Part shown: piece after piece, positions 10,483 through 19,146 of the stretch | How positions within the stretch are numbered: the first letter of the stretch is position 1 | Layout of the letters: each line of letters starts with the position of its first letter | NCBI GenBank assembly: GCA_039683515.1 | Contig: JBDKRG010000035.1 | Span: 27,139 to 91,138 of the forward strand | Length of the DNA stretch: 64,000 nucleotides | Direction of reading: 5' to 3' | From: JAJFUE01 sp039683515 | Lineage (GTDB): Bacteria > Sumerlaeota > Sumerlaeia > MVZB01 | The notes under the pieces: model-generated | Seen by the model: only the letters and a program-made list of their open reading frames with translations | Told to the model about the DNA's origin: nothing | The model's database searches: none | Position numbers and translations under genes: made by a program

Positions 10483-10540
10483 ACGGACAGGCACGGACAC
10501 GCACGGACAGGCATGGACCTGACACGGACCCGCACGGACG
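10483..10540. repeat. Tandem ACGGACA/GCACGGAC words
   Basis: About 58 bases made of CACGGACA(C/G)G-like units fill the gap between the convergent M16-like gene and argS, another example of a distinct word repeat used once in this window. Confidence 0.75.
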
Positions 10541-10560
10541 CGATGCTTTGAATCTGGCCG

Positions 10561-12300
10561 TTACAGACGCTCGAGCGGGGTGACGCCGAGGAGGTCGAGC
10601 GCGTTGGCGAACGTGCGCTTGAGGGCCGCGATCAGCGTCAGGCGCGCCTGCGTCAGAGCCGCGTTGTCGGCCTGCACCACGCGCAGCGAGTCGTCCTTGT
10701 TGCCCGCCGTGAAGTAGCTGTGGAACGCCGTCGCCAGGTCGCGCAGATACGACGTCACCAGCACCGGCTCGGCCTGCGTGGCCGCCTCGACGACGATCTG
10801 CGGGAAGCGGTCCATCTGGTGCGCGAGCGCCTTTTCCTCGGGCGCCGTGAGGAGCGCCAGGTCCGCCGCTTCGCCGCCGGCCCACGCCTGGCCGAGTTCC
10901 TCGGCCTTGCGCGCGAGGCTGCAGCAGCGCGCGTGCGCGTACTGGACGTAGTAGACCGGGTTGTCCATCGACGTGTCTTTTGCCAATTCGAAGTCGAAGA
11001 CCATCTGGCTGTCGGCCGTGCGGGTGAGGAACAGGAAGCGGGTGACGTCGACGCCGATTTCGTCGAGGACTTCCTTGAGCGTGATGAAGTCGCCGGCGCG
11101 CGTGGAGAGCTTCATGGCCTCCCCGGCGCGCTCGACGGCGACCATCTGGACGAGGACGCAGTCGAGCTGGTCGGGCCGGTGGCCGAGCGCCTGGATGGCG
11201 GCCTTGAGGCGCGGGATGTAGCCGTGGTGGTCGGCGCCGAGGACGTTGACCAGGCGCGTGAAGCCGCGCTCGAACTTGTAGGCGTGGTAGGCGATGTCGG
11301 GGGCGAGGTAGGTGTAGTTGCCGTCGCTTTTGATGACGACGCGGTCCTTCTCGTCGCCGTATTCGGCCGAGGCGAGCCACTTGGCGCCGTCCTGCTCGTA
11401 GAGCTTGCCGCGCGACTCGAGCTCGTTCAGGGCCTGTTCGACCTTGCCGTCCTTGTGGAGCGTCGTCTCGCTGAACCAGGTGTCGAAGTGGATGCGGAGG
11501 CGCTCGAGGTCCTCGTTGATGAGCGCGATGATGAAATTGGCGGCGTAATCGGTGAACGGCTGCGTGTCGGTGATGGTTTTCATGGAATCGCCGCGCTCGG
11601 CGGCGAGCTTCTGGCCGAGCTCGACCATGTAGTCGCCCTTGTAGCCGTTCTCGATGAAGGGAACGGCCTCGCCGAGGGCCTGCAGGTAGCGGATGCGGAG
11701 CGACTCGCCGAGCGTCTTCATCTGGACGCCGGCGTCGTTGTAGTAATACTCGCGCGAGACGCCGTAGCCGGCCGCCGCGAAGATGCGGGCCAGCGTGTCG
11801 CCGATGACCGCGCCGCGGCCGTGGCCGATGTGAAGCGGGCCGGTCGGGTTGGCGCTGACGAACTCGACAAGCACGCGTTCTTTGTTGAAAACGGTGGAAT
11901 GGCCGTATTTTTCGCCGAGCGCCAGGACGCGCCTGACGAGGTGCGCGATCGAGCCGGAGGCCAGCCGGAAGTTGATGAACCCGGGGCGGGCCACTTCGGG
12001 CGGCTGGATGAGGTCGCTCGCCGGCATGGCGGCGACGATCCCCTCGGCGACGTCGAAGGGGTTCTTCTTGAGCGGCTTGGCGAGGCGCAGCGGCAGGGAA
12101 CTGGCCCAATCGCCGTGGTCGGCGTGGCGCGGCAGGTCGAGCGTGATCTCGGGAGTCTCGATCTGCGCACCGGCGGATTTGAGGTAGTTTTCCACGCCCG
12201 CGCGCAGCAGGTCCGCGACGGCCTCACGAATCGATTGGTTCAGAATATCGGACAACTGATCATCCCTCCGCTGCCACGACGGCATCATAGAATCTGCCAC
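10561..12300 (-). CDS. argS: ArgS, arginyl-tRNA synthetase
   Basis: Class I aminoacyl-tRNA synthetase that charges tRNA-Arg. The 579-residue product has the normal size and order: an N-terminal Add-1 domain (about 15-110), the catalytic Rossmann domain with FVSANPTGPLHIGHGRG (HIGH at about 157-160), the family-typical KLSTRAGDFITL in place of KMSKS, and the C-terminal DALR anticodon-binding domain ending in LLGVTPLERL. The start at 12300 could also be one of the methionines five or six residues further in. It lies downstream of pgi on the same strand, separated by a 100-base hairpin-forming repeat. Confidence 0.97.
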   Translation of the reverse strand: MADSMMPSWQRRDDQLSDILNQSIREAVADLLRAGVENYLKSAGAQIETPEITLDLPRHADHGDWASSLPLRLAKPLKKNPFDVAEGIVAAMPASDLIQPPEVARPGFINFRLASGSIAHLVRRVLALGEKYGHSTVFNKERVLVEFVSANPTGPLHIGHGRGAVIGDTLARIFAAAGYGVSREYYYNDAGVQMKTLGESLRIRYLQALGEAVPFIENGYKGDYMVELGQKLAAERGDSMKTITDTQPFTDYAANFIIALINEDLERLRIHFDTWFSETTLHKDGKVEQALNELESRGKLYEQDGAKWLASAEYGDEKDRVVIKSDGNYTYLAPDIAYHAYKFERGFTRLVNVLGADHHGYIPRLKAAIQALGHRPDQLDCVLVQMVAVERAGEAMKLSTRAGDFITLKEVLDEIGVDVTRFLFLTRTADSQMVFDFELAKDTSMDNPVYYVQYAHARCCSLARKAEELGQAWAGGEAADLALLTAPEEKALAHQMDRFPQIVVEAATQAEPVLVTSYLRDLATAFHSYFTAGNKDDSLRVVQADNAALTQARLTLIAALKRTFANALDLLGVTPLERL

Positions 12301-12326
12301 ATTTTAGCGGATTGGGGGGCAAGATC

Positions 12327-12408
12327 AATTGAAGAGTGAAGAGTGAAGGGGGAAGAGTGAAAGGGGGAAAAGAAATTTCACTCTTCACTCTTCACCCTTC
12401 ACTCTTAT
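12327..12408. repeat. Inverted GAAGAGTGAAG repeat between pgi and argS
   Basis: A plus-strand run of GAAGAGTGAAGAGTGAAGG-type units (12331-12362) is followed, after an A-rich loop, by the reverse complement (TTCACTCTTCACTCTTCACC, 12377-12406). The two arms can form a long stem. Because it lies just after the pgi stop on the minus strand it could work as a pgi terminator or attenuator before argS; that role is inference. Confidence 0.7.
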
Positions 12409-13997
12409 TCAAATTGGTATGTGTTCTCCCATGGGGTCGCGCCGGCCGTTCTTTTCACATGACGCCGGTTGGCCGCCAGGCGCTCGAGGAGCTTGAAAAC
12501 CAGCTCGGCGTCGTGGTGTTTGATCGAGGCCGACCAGCCCTCCGCCGTGAGCGATTCGCCGGGGCGCGCGGCCATCTCCTGTGCGAGCCGCGTTTGCAGT
12601 TCGAGCACCTCGCCGGCGGCCTTCTTGCCGGCCTCGACGCCCGGCTGATGATACGCGTTGACGTTGATCATCGACGCATACAGGCCGACGGCGCGCTCGA
12701 ACAGGGCGATCAGCGCGCCGAGCCCGGCCGCGTCGAGCCGGCGCAGGGTGATCGTCATCGACTCGCGCGCCTTCTCGGTGAGCGCCGCGCGCGTCCCGAG
12801 GAAGAACCCCTCGAGGTAATCGCCGATCTCGATCCCCGGGTCGACCTCGATGGAGGCATCGCCCGAGCCGGCGCTGTCGGCGAGCACTTCGAGGAACGTG
12901 ACGAAGAAGTTGTTCAGGCCGTCGCGCAACTGCTGGACGTAGGCGTGCTGGTCGGTCGAGCCCTTGTTGCCGTAGACCGCGATCCCCTGGTTGACGGTTG
13001 TGCCGCCCAAGTCCTTCTCCTTGCCGAGCGACTCCATGACGAGCTGCTGGAGGTAGCGGCTGAAGAGGAGCAGCCGGTCTTTATAAGGCAAAATGACCAT
13101 GTCGCGGCCGCCGCGGCCGCCGCCGGAGTAGTGCCACATCGCGGCGAGCATCGCGGCGGGATTCGCCATCAACTCGCGCCGGCGCGTCAGGGCGTCCATG
13201 CGGCGCGCGCCGTCGAGGAGGGCCTCGATGTCGATTCCCTGGAGCGCGGCCGGCAGCAGGCCCACGGCCGACATGACGCTCGTGCGCCCGCCGACCCAGT
13301 CCCACATTGGGAACGTCTCGAGCCATTTGAGCTCGCGGGCGTGCCGGTCGAGCTTGCTCCCGTCGCTGGTGACCGCCACCGCGTGGTCGCTGAAGTTGAG
13401 GCCGACGTGGTCGTAGGCGGCCTCGGCGACGTTCATGCCGTTGCGGGTCTCGGCCGTCCCGCCCGATTTGGAAATCACCACGACGAGGGTGCGGTCGAGC
13501 CGCTCGGCCACGGAGTTGATCGTCCGCGCGATCCCGTCCGGGTCGGTGTTGTCCATGAAATGCGGCGCGAGGCGGTCGGCCTCGGTGCCGAGGGCGTCGG
13601 CCACGAGCATCGGCCCGAGCGCGGAGCCGCCGATGCCGATCAGCAGGAGGTCGGTGAACGTCTGGTCGCAGCCGCCGCGCAGGTCGCCCGCGTGGATGCG
13701 CTCGGCGAATTGCTTGATTTTTGTGAGCGTCTCGCGGATGGCGCCGGTGATCTGGGCGTTGGGCGCCATCTCGGGCGCGCGCAGCCAGTAGTGGCCGACC
13801 ATGCGTTTTTCGTCGGGGTTGGCGATCGCGCCGGCCTCGAGCGCCTCCATCGCGTCCATGGCGCGGTAAAACGCCGGCTGCATCGACTCGACGAAATCCG
13901 GCCCGAAGTTCATCCGGCTGACGTCGAGCGAGAACCCGAGTGCCTCGTCATGGAAAAAATATTCCCGAAAACGCTGCCAGCTTGTCGCCGAGTCCAT
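12405..13997 (-). CDS. pgi: Pgi, glucose-6-phosphate isomerase
   Basis: Interconverts glucose 6-phosphate and fructose 6-phosphate. The 530-residue protein has two SIS sugar-isomerase domains. The first contains LLIGIGGSALGP; the phosphate-binding VISKSGGTAETRNGM and the later GNKGSTDQHAYVQQLRDG (catalytic histidine region) follow. The length agrees with the longer bacterial Pgi forms, and the KSGGT variant instead of KTGTT is seen in divergent bacterial homologues. The start at 13997 is chosen because AAAGGAG lies six bases upstream (14004-14010 on the minus strand); an adjacent ATG at 14000 and an upstream in-frame start at 14063 have poorer spacing. Confidence 0.93.
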   Translation of the reverse strand: MDSATSWQRFREYFFHDEALGFSLDVSRMNFGPDFVESMQPAFYRAMDAMEALEAGAIANPDEKRMVGHYWLRAPEMAPNAQITGAIRETLTKIKQFAERIHAGDLRGGCDQTFTDLLLIGIGGSALGPMLVADALGTEADRLAPHFMDNTDPDGIARTINSVAERLDRTLVVVISKSGGTAETRNGMNVAEAAYDHVGLNFSDHAVAVTSDGSKLDRHARELKWLETFPMWDWVGGRTSVMSAVGLLPAALQGIDIEALLDGARRMDALTRRRELMANPAAMLAAMWHYSGGGRGGRDMVILPYKDRLLLFSRYLQQLVMESLGKEKDLGGTTVNQGIAVYGNKGSTDQHAYVQQLRDGLNNFFVTFLEVLADSAGSGDASIEVDPGIEIGDYLEGFFLGTRAALTEKARESMTITLRRLDAAGLGALIALFERAVGLYASMINVNAYHQPGVEAGKKAAGEVLELQTRLAQEMAARPGESLTAEGWSASIKHHDAELVFKLLERLAANRRHVKRTAGATPWENTYQFE

Positions 13998-14168
13998 CAT
14001 CAACTCCTTTGGCGATGGTCGTTCGACCGCGACCAAAAAATTCATGTTGGGATATCTTCCCACGATCGCCTCCGCGGGCCAATGTTTTTATGTGAATCAA
14101 AGTCATGTGTTCCCGCCACTGCCGTGGCGTGGTGTCGTGTCATGCGTCAAATGACCGCCATGATGATC

Positions 14169-14278
14169 GAACCGGTAAACCGGTTCCAAATCTATTTTCG
14201 ATTCGACCGGGGGTAGGCTTGGCTCGCAAGCTCGCCAACCCAACCCCCGGCTTAGGGATCGAACCGCTTTGCGGTTCC
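14169..14278. repeat. Composite hairpin intergenic repeat, copy B (variant)
   Basis: Begins with GAACCGG/CCGGTTC (14169-14186) and ends with GAACCGC/GCGGTTC (14261-14277), with a central inverted repeat CCGGGGGT...ACCCCCGG whose inner part differs from copies A and C. The second small hairpin of the other copies is absent. It lies in the 480-base gap between pgi and engB, both reading away from it. Apart from this element and a CGTGTATTTCGTGATT word string near 14420, I see nothing in the gap. Confidence 0.75.
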
Positions 14279-14477
14279 AAGACAAATCCAACAGATGACG
14301 ATTGACGCTACCGGGCTGGGTATGAGACGCGCCGTTGGCGCGGATCGTTAAGACATCCTGTCGGGTAGAGGGTCTCATTGATTACACAGATTCCTTTTTT
14401 GTGTCATTCGTGGCGGGTTTCGTGTATTTCGTGATTTGCATTTTGCTGGATATTGAGCGAGGAGTGGGTGACAAAAA

Positions 14478-15065
14478 ATGCGATTCAAGGTCCGCCATGC
14501 CGAGTTTTTGCGCGCGATCACGAAGCCCGATCAGGCTCCGCCCGAGCGGCGGCCGGCCGTCGTGTTCGCCGGGCGCTCCAACGTCGGCAAAAGCTCGCTG
14601 ATCAACAAGCTGACCGGCCGCCGCAGCCTGGCGCGCACCTCATCCACCCCCGGCCGCACGCGCGAGATCATCTATTTTGACATTAATGAGAAGGCGTATT
14701 TCGTCGACCTGCCCGGCTACGGCTACGCCAAGGTCTCGGCCTCCGAACAGCGCCGCTGGGCGCCGATGATGAACCGGTTCTTCCAGGAAGCCGACGGGCT
14801 GCGCCTCATCATCGTGATCCTCGACGTGCGCCGCGAACCGACGCCCGAGGACCACAAACTGCTGGACATGCTCGACGCCCGCAAGATCCCGTATATCTTC
14901 GCGGTCACCAAGTGCGACAAGCTCGGCCGGTCGCAGGTCGCGAAGCGGATCAAGGAGTTGCAGGGCGCGTTGGGTGTCGACGAGACCGCGCTCGTTCCCG
15001 TCTCAAGCGAAACCGGCCATGGGATCGACGACCTGCTCGGCGTCATCGGGGCGGCGCTGCTGTAA
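14478..15065 (+). CDS. engB: EngB (YihA/YsxC), ribosome-biogenesis GTP-binding protein
   Basis: Small essential GTPase needed for assembly of the large ribosomal subunit. The 195-residue protein contains the family's G motifs: G1 GRSNVGKSS at 32-40, a switch region STPGRTREI, G3 DLPGYGYA starting at 77, and G4 TKCDK near 146, with the C-terminal SSETGHGIDDL G5 region. The length is typical. GAGGAG lies about 13 bases upstream of the ATG, a rather long spacing. It has no operon partner: repeats and noncoding DNA lie on both sides. Confidence 0.96.
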   Translation: MRFKVRHAEFLRAITKPDQAPPERRPAVVFAGRSNVGKSSLINKLTGRRSLARTSSTPGRTREIIYFDINEKAYFVDLPGYGYAKVSASEQRRWAPMMNRFFQEADGLRLIIVILDVRREPTPEDHKLLDMLDARKIPYIFAVTKCDKLGRSQVAKRIKELQGALGVDETALVPVSSETGHGIDDLLGVIGAALL

Positions 15066-15127
15066 GGTGGGAGCGCGAGGCGGGTCTCCGGTAATTAAAC
15101 TAAAGAGTGGTGGCAATCCGACTGGGT

Positions 15128-15240
15128 GACCCTTACAGGTTCACCGGGATGATGTGGGGCTTAACCCAGGGTTACGCTCGCTGCGCTCGCTCACCCTGGA
15201 CTGTTGAACTGGGTCGCCCTTTCAGGGCGAGCCGGGGTGC
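15128..15240. repeat. Intergenic hairpin repeat (CCAGGGT / CGCCCTTTCAGGGCG type)
   Basis: Contains CCAGGGT...ACCCTGG flanking GCTCGCTGCGCTCGC, followed by the palindrome CGCCCTTTCAGGGCG. In translation it would give the small TQGYARCARSPW-like peptide that I recall as frequent in intergenic repeats of uncultured bacteria; I treat it as a repeat and not a gene. Related hairpins occur at 19147-19356 and 39458-39592. Confidence 0.65.
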
Positions 15241-15369
15241 GCACGACGCACGACGCACGGGTACGAGCACGATTACGATTACGACGCACGACGCACGAGA
15301 ATAAATGGCCGGCGCGGGGGGATGGAACCACAGGCGATTACGATTACGATTACGAGCACGAGCACGAAA
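15241..15369. repeat. GATTAC/GAGCAC/GACGCAC word array, locus 1
   Basis: Strings of ACGCACG, GATTACGATTAC and GAGCACGAGCAC units in two blocks (15241-15299 and 15335-15368) separated by about 35 bases. The same words in different order occur at 45771-45858, 52957-53010 and 58181-58199. The 15066-15477 gap holds only this array and the preceding hairpin repeat. Confidence 0.85.
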
Positions 15370-15477
15370 ATGGCGGGGGCGGCCTACAAAGCTTGAATCT
15401 TCCGGCTCCGGATGGGTATAACTAATCCATATGGCAACAGGTCACACGACCTCGGCCAAGCGGAAGGACGATGTTCA

Positions 15478-15945
15478 TTGGCGGCGCCGACTACCCCCAT
15501 TCTGAGCGACCTGATTGTTCCCGAGCGGATCCTGGAGCTGGACGCCACGCCCAAGATCGAGACGCTCCGGATCCTGTCCGAAGCCTGCGCCCAGTCAGAA
15601 CAGGTCGCCAACGGCGAGGCCTTTTACCAGGCGGTCCTCAAGCGCGAGGCGATGATCTCGACGGGCGTGGGGATGGGGATCGCCATCCCGCATGTCAAGA
15701 TCCCCGAGGTGACAGACTATGTGGCGGCGGTGGGGCGCAGCCGTCAGGGTATAGACTTTGACGCCCTGGATGGGGCGCCGGTCCACCTGATATTCATGAT
15801 TGGGGCGTCGGATCGCCAGACCCGCGAATTTGTCAAAATCCTGGCCCAGGTCACGCACCTGCTCAAATCCCGCTCGACGCGCGAGGCCCTGCTGGCCGCG
15901 CCGATCCCGCACTCGTTCATCGAGATTGTACGCGCGAATAGTTGA
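15478..15945 (+). CDS. PTS IIA (fructose/PtsN-type) domain protein
   Basis: Stand-alone EIIA domain of the fructose/mannitol class (PF00359), closest in form to the nitrogen-PTS regulator PtsN. It would accept a phosphoryl group from HPr/NPr on the histidine of GIAIPHVK (His72 from the start used here). The 155-residue length fits PtsN. I chose the TTG at 15478 because GGAAGGA lies nine bases before it; an in-frame ATG at 15412 would add 22 residues of repeat-like sequence without family similarity. With no sugar-specific IIB/IIC nearby, a regulatory role is more likely than sugar transport. A good intrinsic terminator follows. Confidence 0.85.
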   Translation: MAAPTTPILSDLIVPERILELDATPKIETLRILSEACAQSEQVANGEAFYQAVLKREAMISTGVGMGIAIPHVKIPEVTDYVAAVGRSRQGIDFDALDGAPVHLIFMIGASDRQTREFVKILAQVTHLLKSRSTREALLAAPIPHSFIEIVRANS

Positions 15946-15967
15946 GCAATTTGCAGTTCGAATGTGA

Positions 15968-15993
15968 AAAAAGCCCATTTTCAAAGGCTTTTT
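15968..15993 (+). terminator. Intrinsic terminator after the PTS IIA gene
   Basis: AAAAAGCC and GGCTTTTT form an eight-base-pair stem around a ten-base loop, ending in a run of five T. It lies 23 bases after the stop codon of the IIA gene. Confidence 0.7.
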
Positions 15994-16017
15994 GGAGCTT
16001 CGGGTCCAAGATTCGTC

Positions 16018-16047
16018 TTGACGCAAAGCGGTATGATGTGCTTAAAT
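16018..16047 (+). promoter_or_regulatory. Possible sigma-70-like promoter
   Basis: TTGACG and TTAAAT are separated by 18 bases about 190 bases upstream of the GH57-like gene. The match is fair but rests on short motifs only. The rest of the 15994-16237 gap shows nothing I recognise. Confidence 0.3.
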
Positions 16048-16237
16048 CCTGAGCTAGAATAGATATGCCGCGCCGGACGCGGGGCGCGCGCCGGCACACC
16101 CGTAAGAAGCATCACCACCATGCCCAGCAGCACAGCCGATCCAGTCCATTTCCGCTCGGGAAAAGAGCGGGCGTTGAGCGCATGATGCCGCCGATGAAGA
16201 GTGCGTTGCCTGGTCGTCGAACAGAAGGAGGCGTATC

Positions 16238-18451
16238 GTGAGCCCAGCCAAAGCCACCCGGCCCGGGTTTCGCCAGTCCATGGCGGGGCCCGCGGGTAAT
16301 GGACAGACCGATCAGGCCGCGATCAACCTGTTTCATCCGATCTATCATGGTTTCAGCTACGGCATCGGTTGCCGCGTCGATATCGAACGCCTCCTGCCCG
16401 TCGACCTGGCCGAGGAGGACGACGAGGAGCTGATCGATAATTTCTCCGAGCCCCCGGTGTGGGTCGAGCGTTTTTCGCCGCTGGCCGTCCAGGTCGGCGA
16501 CCAGGTCATCCGGGGCAAGAACCCCTCCGACCTGATGCTCAAGATCTACCGGATGATGTTCGAGCTGTTCTCGGGGATCGGGCGGTTCATCGACTCGTGC
16601 GTGGCGCAGAACAGCGGCTCGGCGATGCGCGTGCCGTTCATGTCGCTCGCCATCGATCCGGACGCCCTGCACCACATCATCGAGGCCGACTACGAGTCGG
16701 GCGAGACCACCTACGCCAACCTGATGAAGCTGTTCGGCAAGGGAACGCTCGCGCCGTGCCTGACGGTGCCGTTCCACGTCATGATGCCGTGCCTCGAGAG
16801 CGACGCCGCCATCCGCCTGTGCGCGCGCTCCTCGTTCATTTTCTATTCGCGCATCCTCAAGCTCTACTCCGAGTTCCTTGCCAGCAACGGCGAGAACGGC
16901 CTCATGGTCCTGCCGTACTGGCTGCCGGAGGGGGCCTACAGCGAGCGGGTCCTGACGATCCTGCGCGAGGAATTCAACGAATTCTGCCGCCGCGAAAAGC
17001 TCGGCGTCGCCCACCTGCTCATCCTTCTGGACAACCACCAGGCCGACTTCCCCGAGAACGACGTCCTGATGAAGTCGTGGAACCAGCTCGGCGGGCCCAA
17101 CGGCCACCACAACGGCAACGGCAACGGCCGCGCCGCGCGCGCCAAGGCCAAGAACCCCGACCTGCACGACGGCGTCGGCAACATCTCGGTCCTGTTCCGC
17201 GACCGCTCCTTCAGCGACTGGGTCACACGCGCCAACCCCTCGGTCAAGAAGCTCCTCGACCGCACGATCGCCAAGGTCGACTCCGACATCAACCAGCAGA
17301 ACGTGCATTACGGCTGGAGCCACTTCGAGGAGCTGGAGGCGATCGCGTTCAACCCGCGCTCGATCATCAACTTCCAGCAGAAGCTGGTCAAGCTGACCGA
17401 GCTCGGATACCTGCCGCTGTCGCCCGACTTCTACGTCCGCGGCAAGCTGCGCGGGGAGTTCGGCTGCACCGACAACGAGCCGCAGACCGTTAAGGTCCTC
17501 GACGGCAGCGCCGGCAACGGCTGGGACGTCGAGAATGCGCGCGACCTGTCGCGCTGGTACGGCCTTCCGTCCGAGAACGGCGACGCCGCCGAGCTCAAGC
17601 CGCATCCCTATGACCGCGTCATCGGCGAGGGCGAGAAGGTCCACGAGTCCGGCAACCCGTGCTGGAAGGTCGCGTGGCACCGCGCGCGCCGCCGCTGCCT
17701 GCACGCGCTCGTCGGCGACCTCGAGACCCTCACGGGGGGGATGGCCGAAATCCTGGGCGACCTGACCGGCCAGAAGTCGGCCGAGAAGCGCGTGGGGAAC
17801 GTCCACGATTTCCTCGCCCATTACACCTACGTCTACTGGCGCGAGCATTTCATCCAGCACGACCTCGCCGAGGCCGACATCAACATCCACGAGCTGTGCG
17901 CGAAGTACCTGCGCAACGGCGTCAAGGGCCAGGTCGAGGCCGCCGAGGCCGCCACGGCCGGCGCCGCCGCCCAGGCGATCTTCTTCGCCCTCGAAAGCGG
18001 CCGCTCGACCGGCACGTCGTGGGAGAACATGGACCAGCGCGCCTTCTATCAGAACGTCTCGATGCTGACCCTGGCGATGATCAATGCGATCTACGTTTAC
18101 CACTGGCAGGGCGACACGAAGGCGGCGAGAAAGATGCTCGGGCTCCTCAAGGAGGAGCTGCTCGACTTCGAGGGGGCCTACGAGCGGCACGACATCGCCA
18201 AGCTCGGCGTCAGCGCCTCGGCGTGGAAGAACACGATCCGGTCCGAGGTCGCCGACAGCAAGGACAACGTCGTGCGGCGCGCGGCGCTGCGGCTGGCGGC
18301 GCGCCACCTGCGTCCGCTCGGCTTCACCAAGGACTTCACGCGCCAGGACGCCAACAGCACGACCAACGTCGGCCACATCTGGTCGGCCGAGAGCCCGCGC
18401 GACAGCTTCGGCTACGAAAACCCCTACTTCTGCGGCGTGGCGGAAGAATAA
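16238..18451 (+). CDS. GH57-like protein of unknown activity
   Basis: A 737-residue cytosolic protein (no signal peptide) starting with GTG after a strong AGAAGGAGG. I do not recognise the exact family. Two places resemble glycoside hydrolase family 57: YWLPEGAYSERV around 226-237 (like the W-x-PE-xx-S/V stretch near the GH57 nucleophile) and ISVLFRDRSFSDW around 316-327 (like the RD-xx-LSD stretch). The N-terminal His-Gln catalytic-region motif of true GH57 enzymes is not obvious. A Gly/Asn/Ala/Lys-rich insert (about 288-306, HHNGNGNGRAARAKAK) interrupts the middle, and the C-terminal third is alpha-helical with many conserved-looking aromatic residues. A role in cytoplasmic alpha-glucan metabolism is possible. 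A strong terminator follows, so it is probably monocistronic. Confidence 0.5.
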   Translation: MSPAKATRPGFRQSMAGPAGNGQTDQAAINLFHPIYHGFSYGIGCRVDIERLLPVDLAEEDDEELIDNFSEPPVWVERFSPLAVQVGDQVIRGKNPSDLMLKIYRMMFELFSGIGRFIDSCVAQNSGSAMRVPFMSLAIDPDALHHIIEADYESGETTYANLMKLFGKGTLAPCLTVPFHVMMPCLESDAAIRLCARSSFIFYSRILKLYSEFLASNGENGLMVLPYWLPEGAYSERVLTILREEFNEFCRREKLGVAHLLILLDNHQADFPENDVLMKSWNQLGGPNGHHNGNGNGRAARAKAKNPDLHDGVGNISVLFRDRSFSDWVTRANPSVKKLLDRTIAKVDSDINQQNVHYGWSHFEELEAIAFNPRSIINFQQKLVKLTELGYLPLSPDFYVRGKLRGEFGCTDNEPQTVKVLDGSAGNGWDVENARDLSRWYGLPSENGDAAELKPHPYDRVIGEGEKVHESGNPCWKVAWHRARRRCLHALVGDLETLTGGMAEILGDLTGQKSAEKRVGNVHDFLAHYTYVYWREHFIQHDLAEADINIHELCAKYLRNGVKGQVEAAEAATAGAAAQAIFFALESGRSTGTSWENMDQRAFYQNVSMLTLAMINAIYVYHWQGDTKAARKMLGLLKEELLDFEGAYERHDIAKLGVSASAWKNTIRSEVADSKDNVVRRAALRLAARHLRPLGFTKDFTRQDANSTTNVGHIWSAESPRDSFGYENPYFCGVAEE

Positions 18452-18497
18452 GAGTTTTCACGTAAAAGCGCAAACGAGCAAAACCCGCAAACGAACG

Positions 18498-18525
18498 ATG
18501 GCCGGCCAAAGCGCCGGCCATTTTT
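18498..18525 (+). terminator. Intrinsic terminator after the GH57-like gene
   Basis: ATGGCCGGC and GCCGGCCAT pair perfectly over nine bases around the loop CAAAGC, followed by TTTTT. It is one of the clearest rho-independent terminators in the window. Confidence 0.85.
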
Positions 18526-18648
18526 GTCGGCAGGTCGCTTCGGCCCGAAGCGACACGGCGTGCGCTGTTGGAACGGGCGCCTCGCGGCTCATTTTGTTTG
18601 TGATGCGCGATCGTTTTCAATATCCTCCCGACGGGTGGAACAACGATC

Positions 18649-19092
18649 ATGAGCCGCAAGGCCGTCCTCAAGTACGTCGAGCTGAAATCGGGCCATGGAG
18701 ACAGCGGACCGGCGTGGATCGCGCATGTGGTGCTCTCAAAAACCGGGCGTTCGCTGTATTTCGGCAGGAAAGGCCTCAAGCTCATCAAGAAGGGCGGTGT
18801 TTCCGGAAATTGTTTTGATATGGAGACGGGCGCGGAATGGTGGGTTTCGGGCGTGAAGAAATACGGTCTCAATCGCCACTGGGCCGGTTCGGGCAAGATC
18901 TTTATCGAGGCCGGGGCAGTCGACGAATATCTGCAACTGACCGGCCAGAAAGAGTTGGATAAAAAGAATTTTCAGGTCGTTCCGGATTTCGAGCCGCCCG
19001 ACATCGCCAGATTCCACGAGCTGGAAAACAAGTTGTCCGATCCGGCAGCGTATGCGGAATTGGTTGAACGCCATCTCAATGCGGCACGCTGA
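18649..19092 (+). CDS. Conserved small hypothetical protein (KYVELKSG...GPAWI family)
   Basis: A 147-residue soluble protein opening with KYVELKSGHGDSGPAWIAHV and containing LYFGRKGLK, GNCFDMETGAEWWVSGVKKYG and a C-terminal helix. I recall scattered bacterial proteins that share the N-terminal pattern of Y-x-ELK-S/T-G followed by GPAWI and an S-K-S/T-G-xx-YF strand; some have been labelled as DXP synthase, which cannot be right for a protein of this size. The function is not known. It has no operon partner: a terminator lies upstream and a palindromic repeat downstream, which suits a small accessory gene. Confidence 0.65.
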   Translation: MSRKAVLKYVELKSGHGDSGPAWIAHVVLSKTGRSLYFGRKGLKLIKKGGVSGNCFDMETGAEWWVSGVKKYGLNRHWAGSGKIFIEAGAVDEYLQLTGQKELDKKNFQVVPDFEPPDIARFHELENKLSDPAAYAELVERHLNAAR

Positions 19093-19146
19093 TTCCGAGC
19101 GCGAATAAACCACTTTCGTCAATGTTCGGCTTGGAATGTAAGTCAT

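Noticed and set aside
16112..18376. Minus-strand open frame of 754 codons
   Set aside because: Antisense shadow of the GH57-like gene, which has a strong ribosome-binding site and a terminator.
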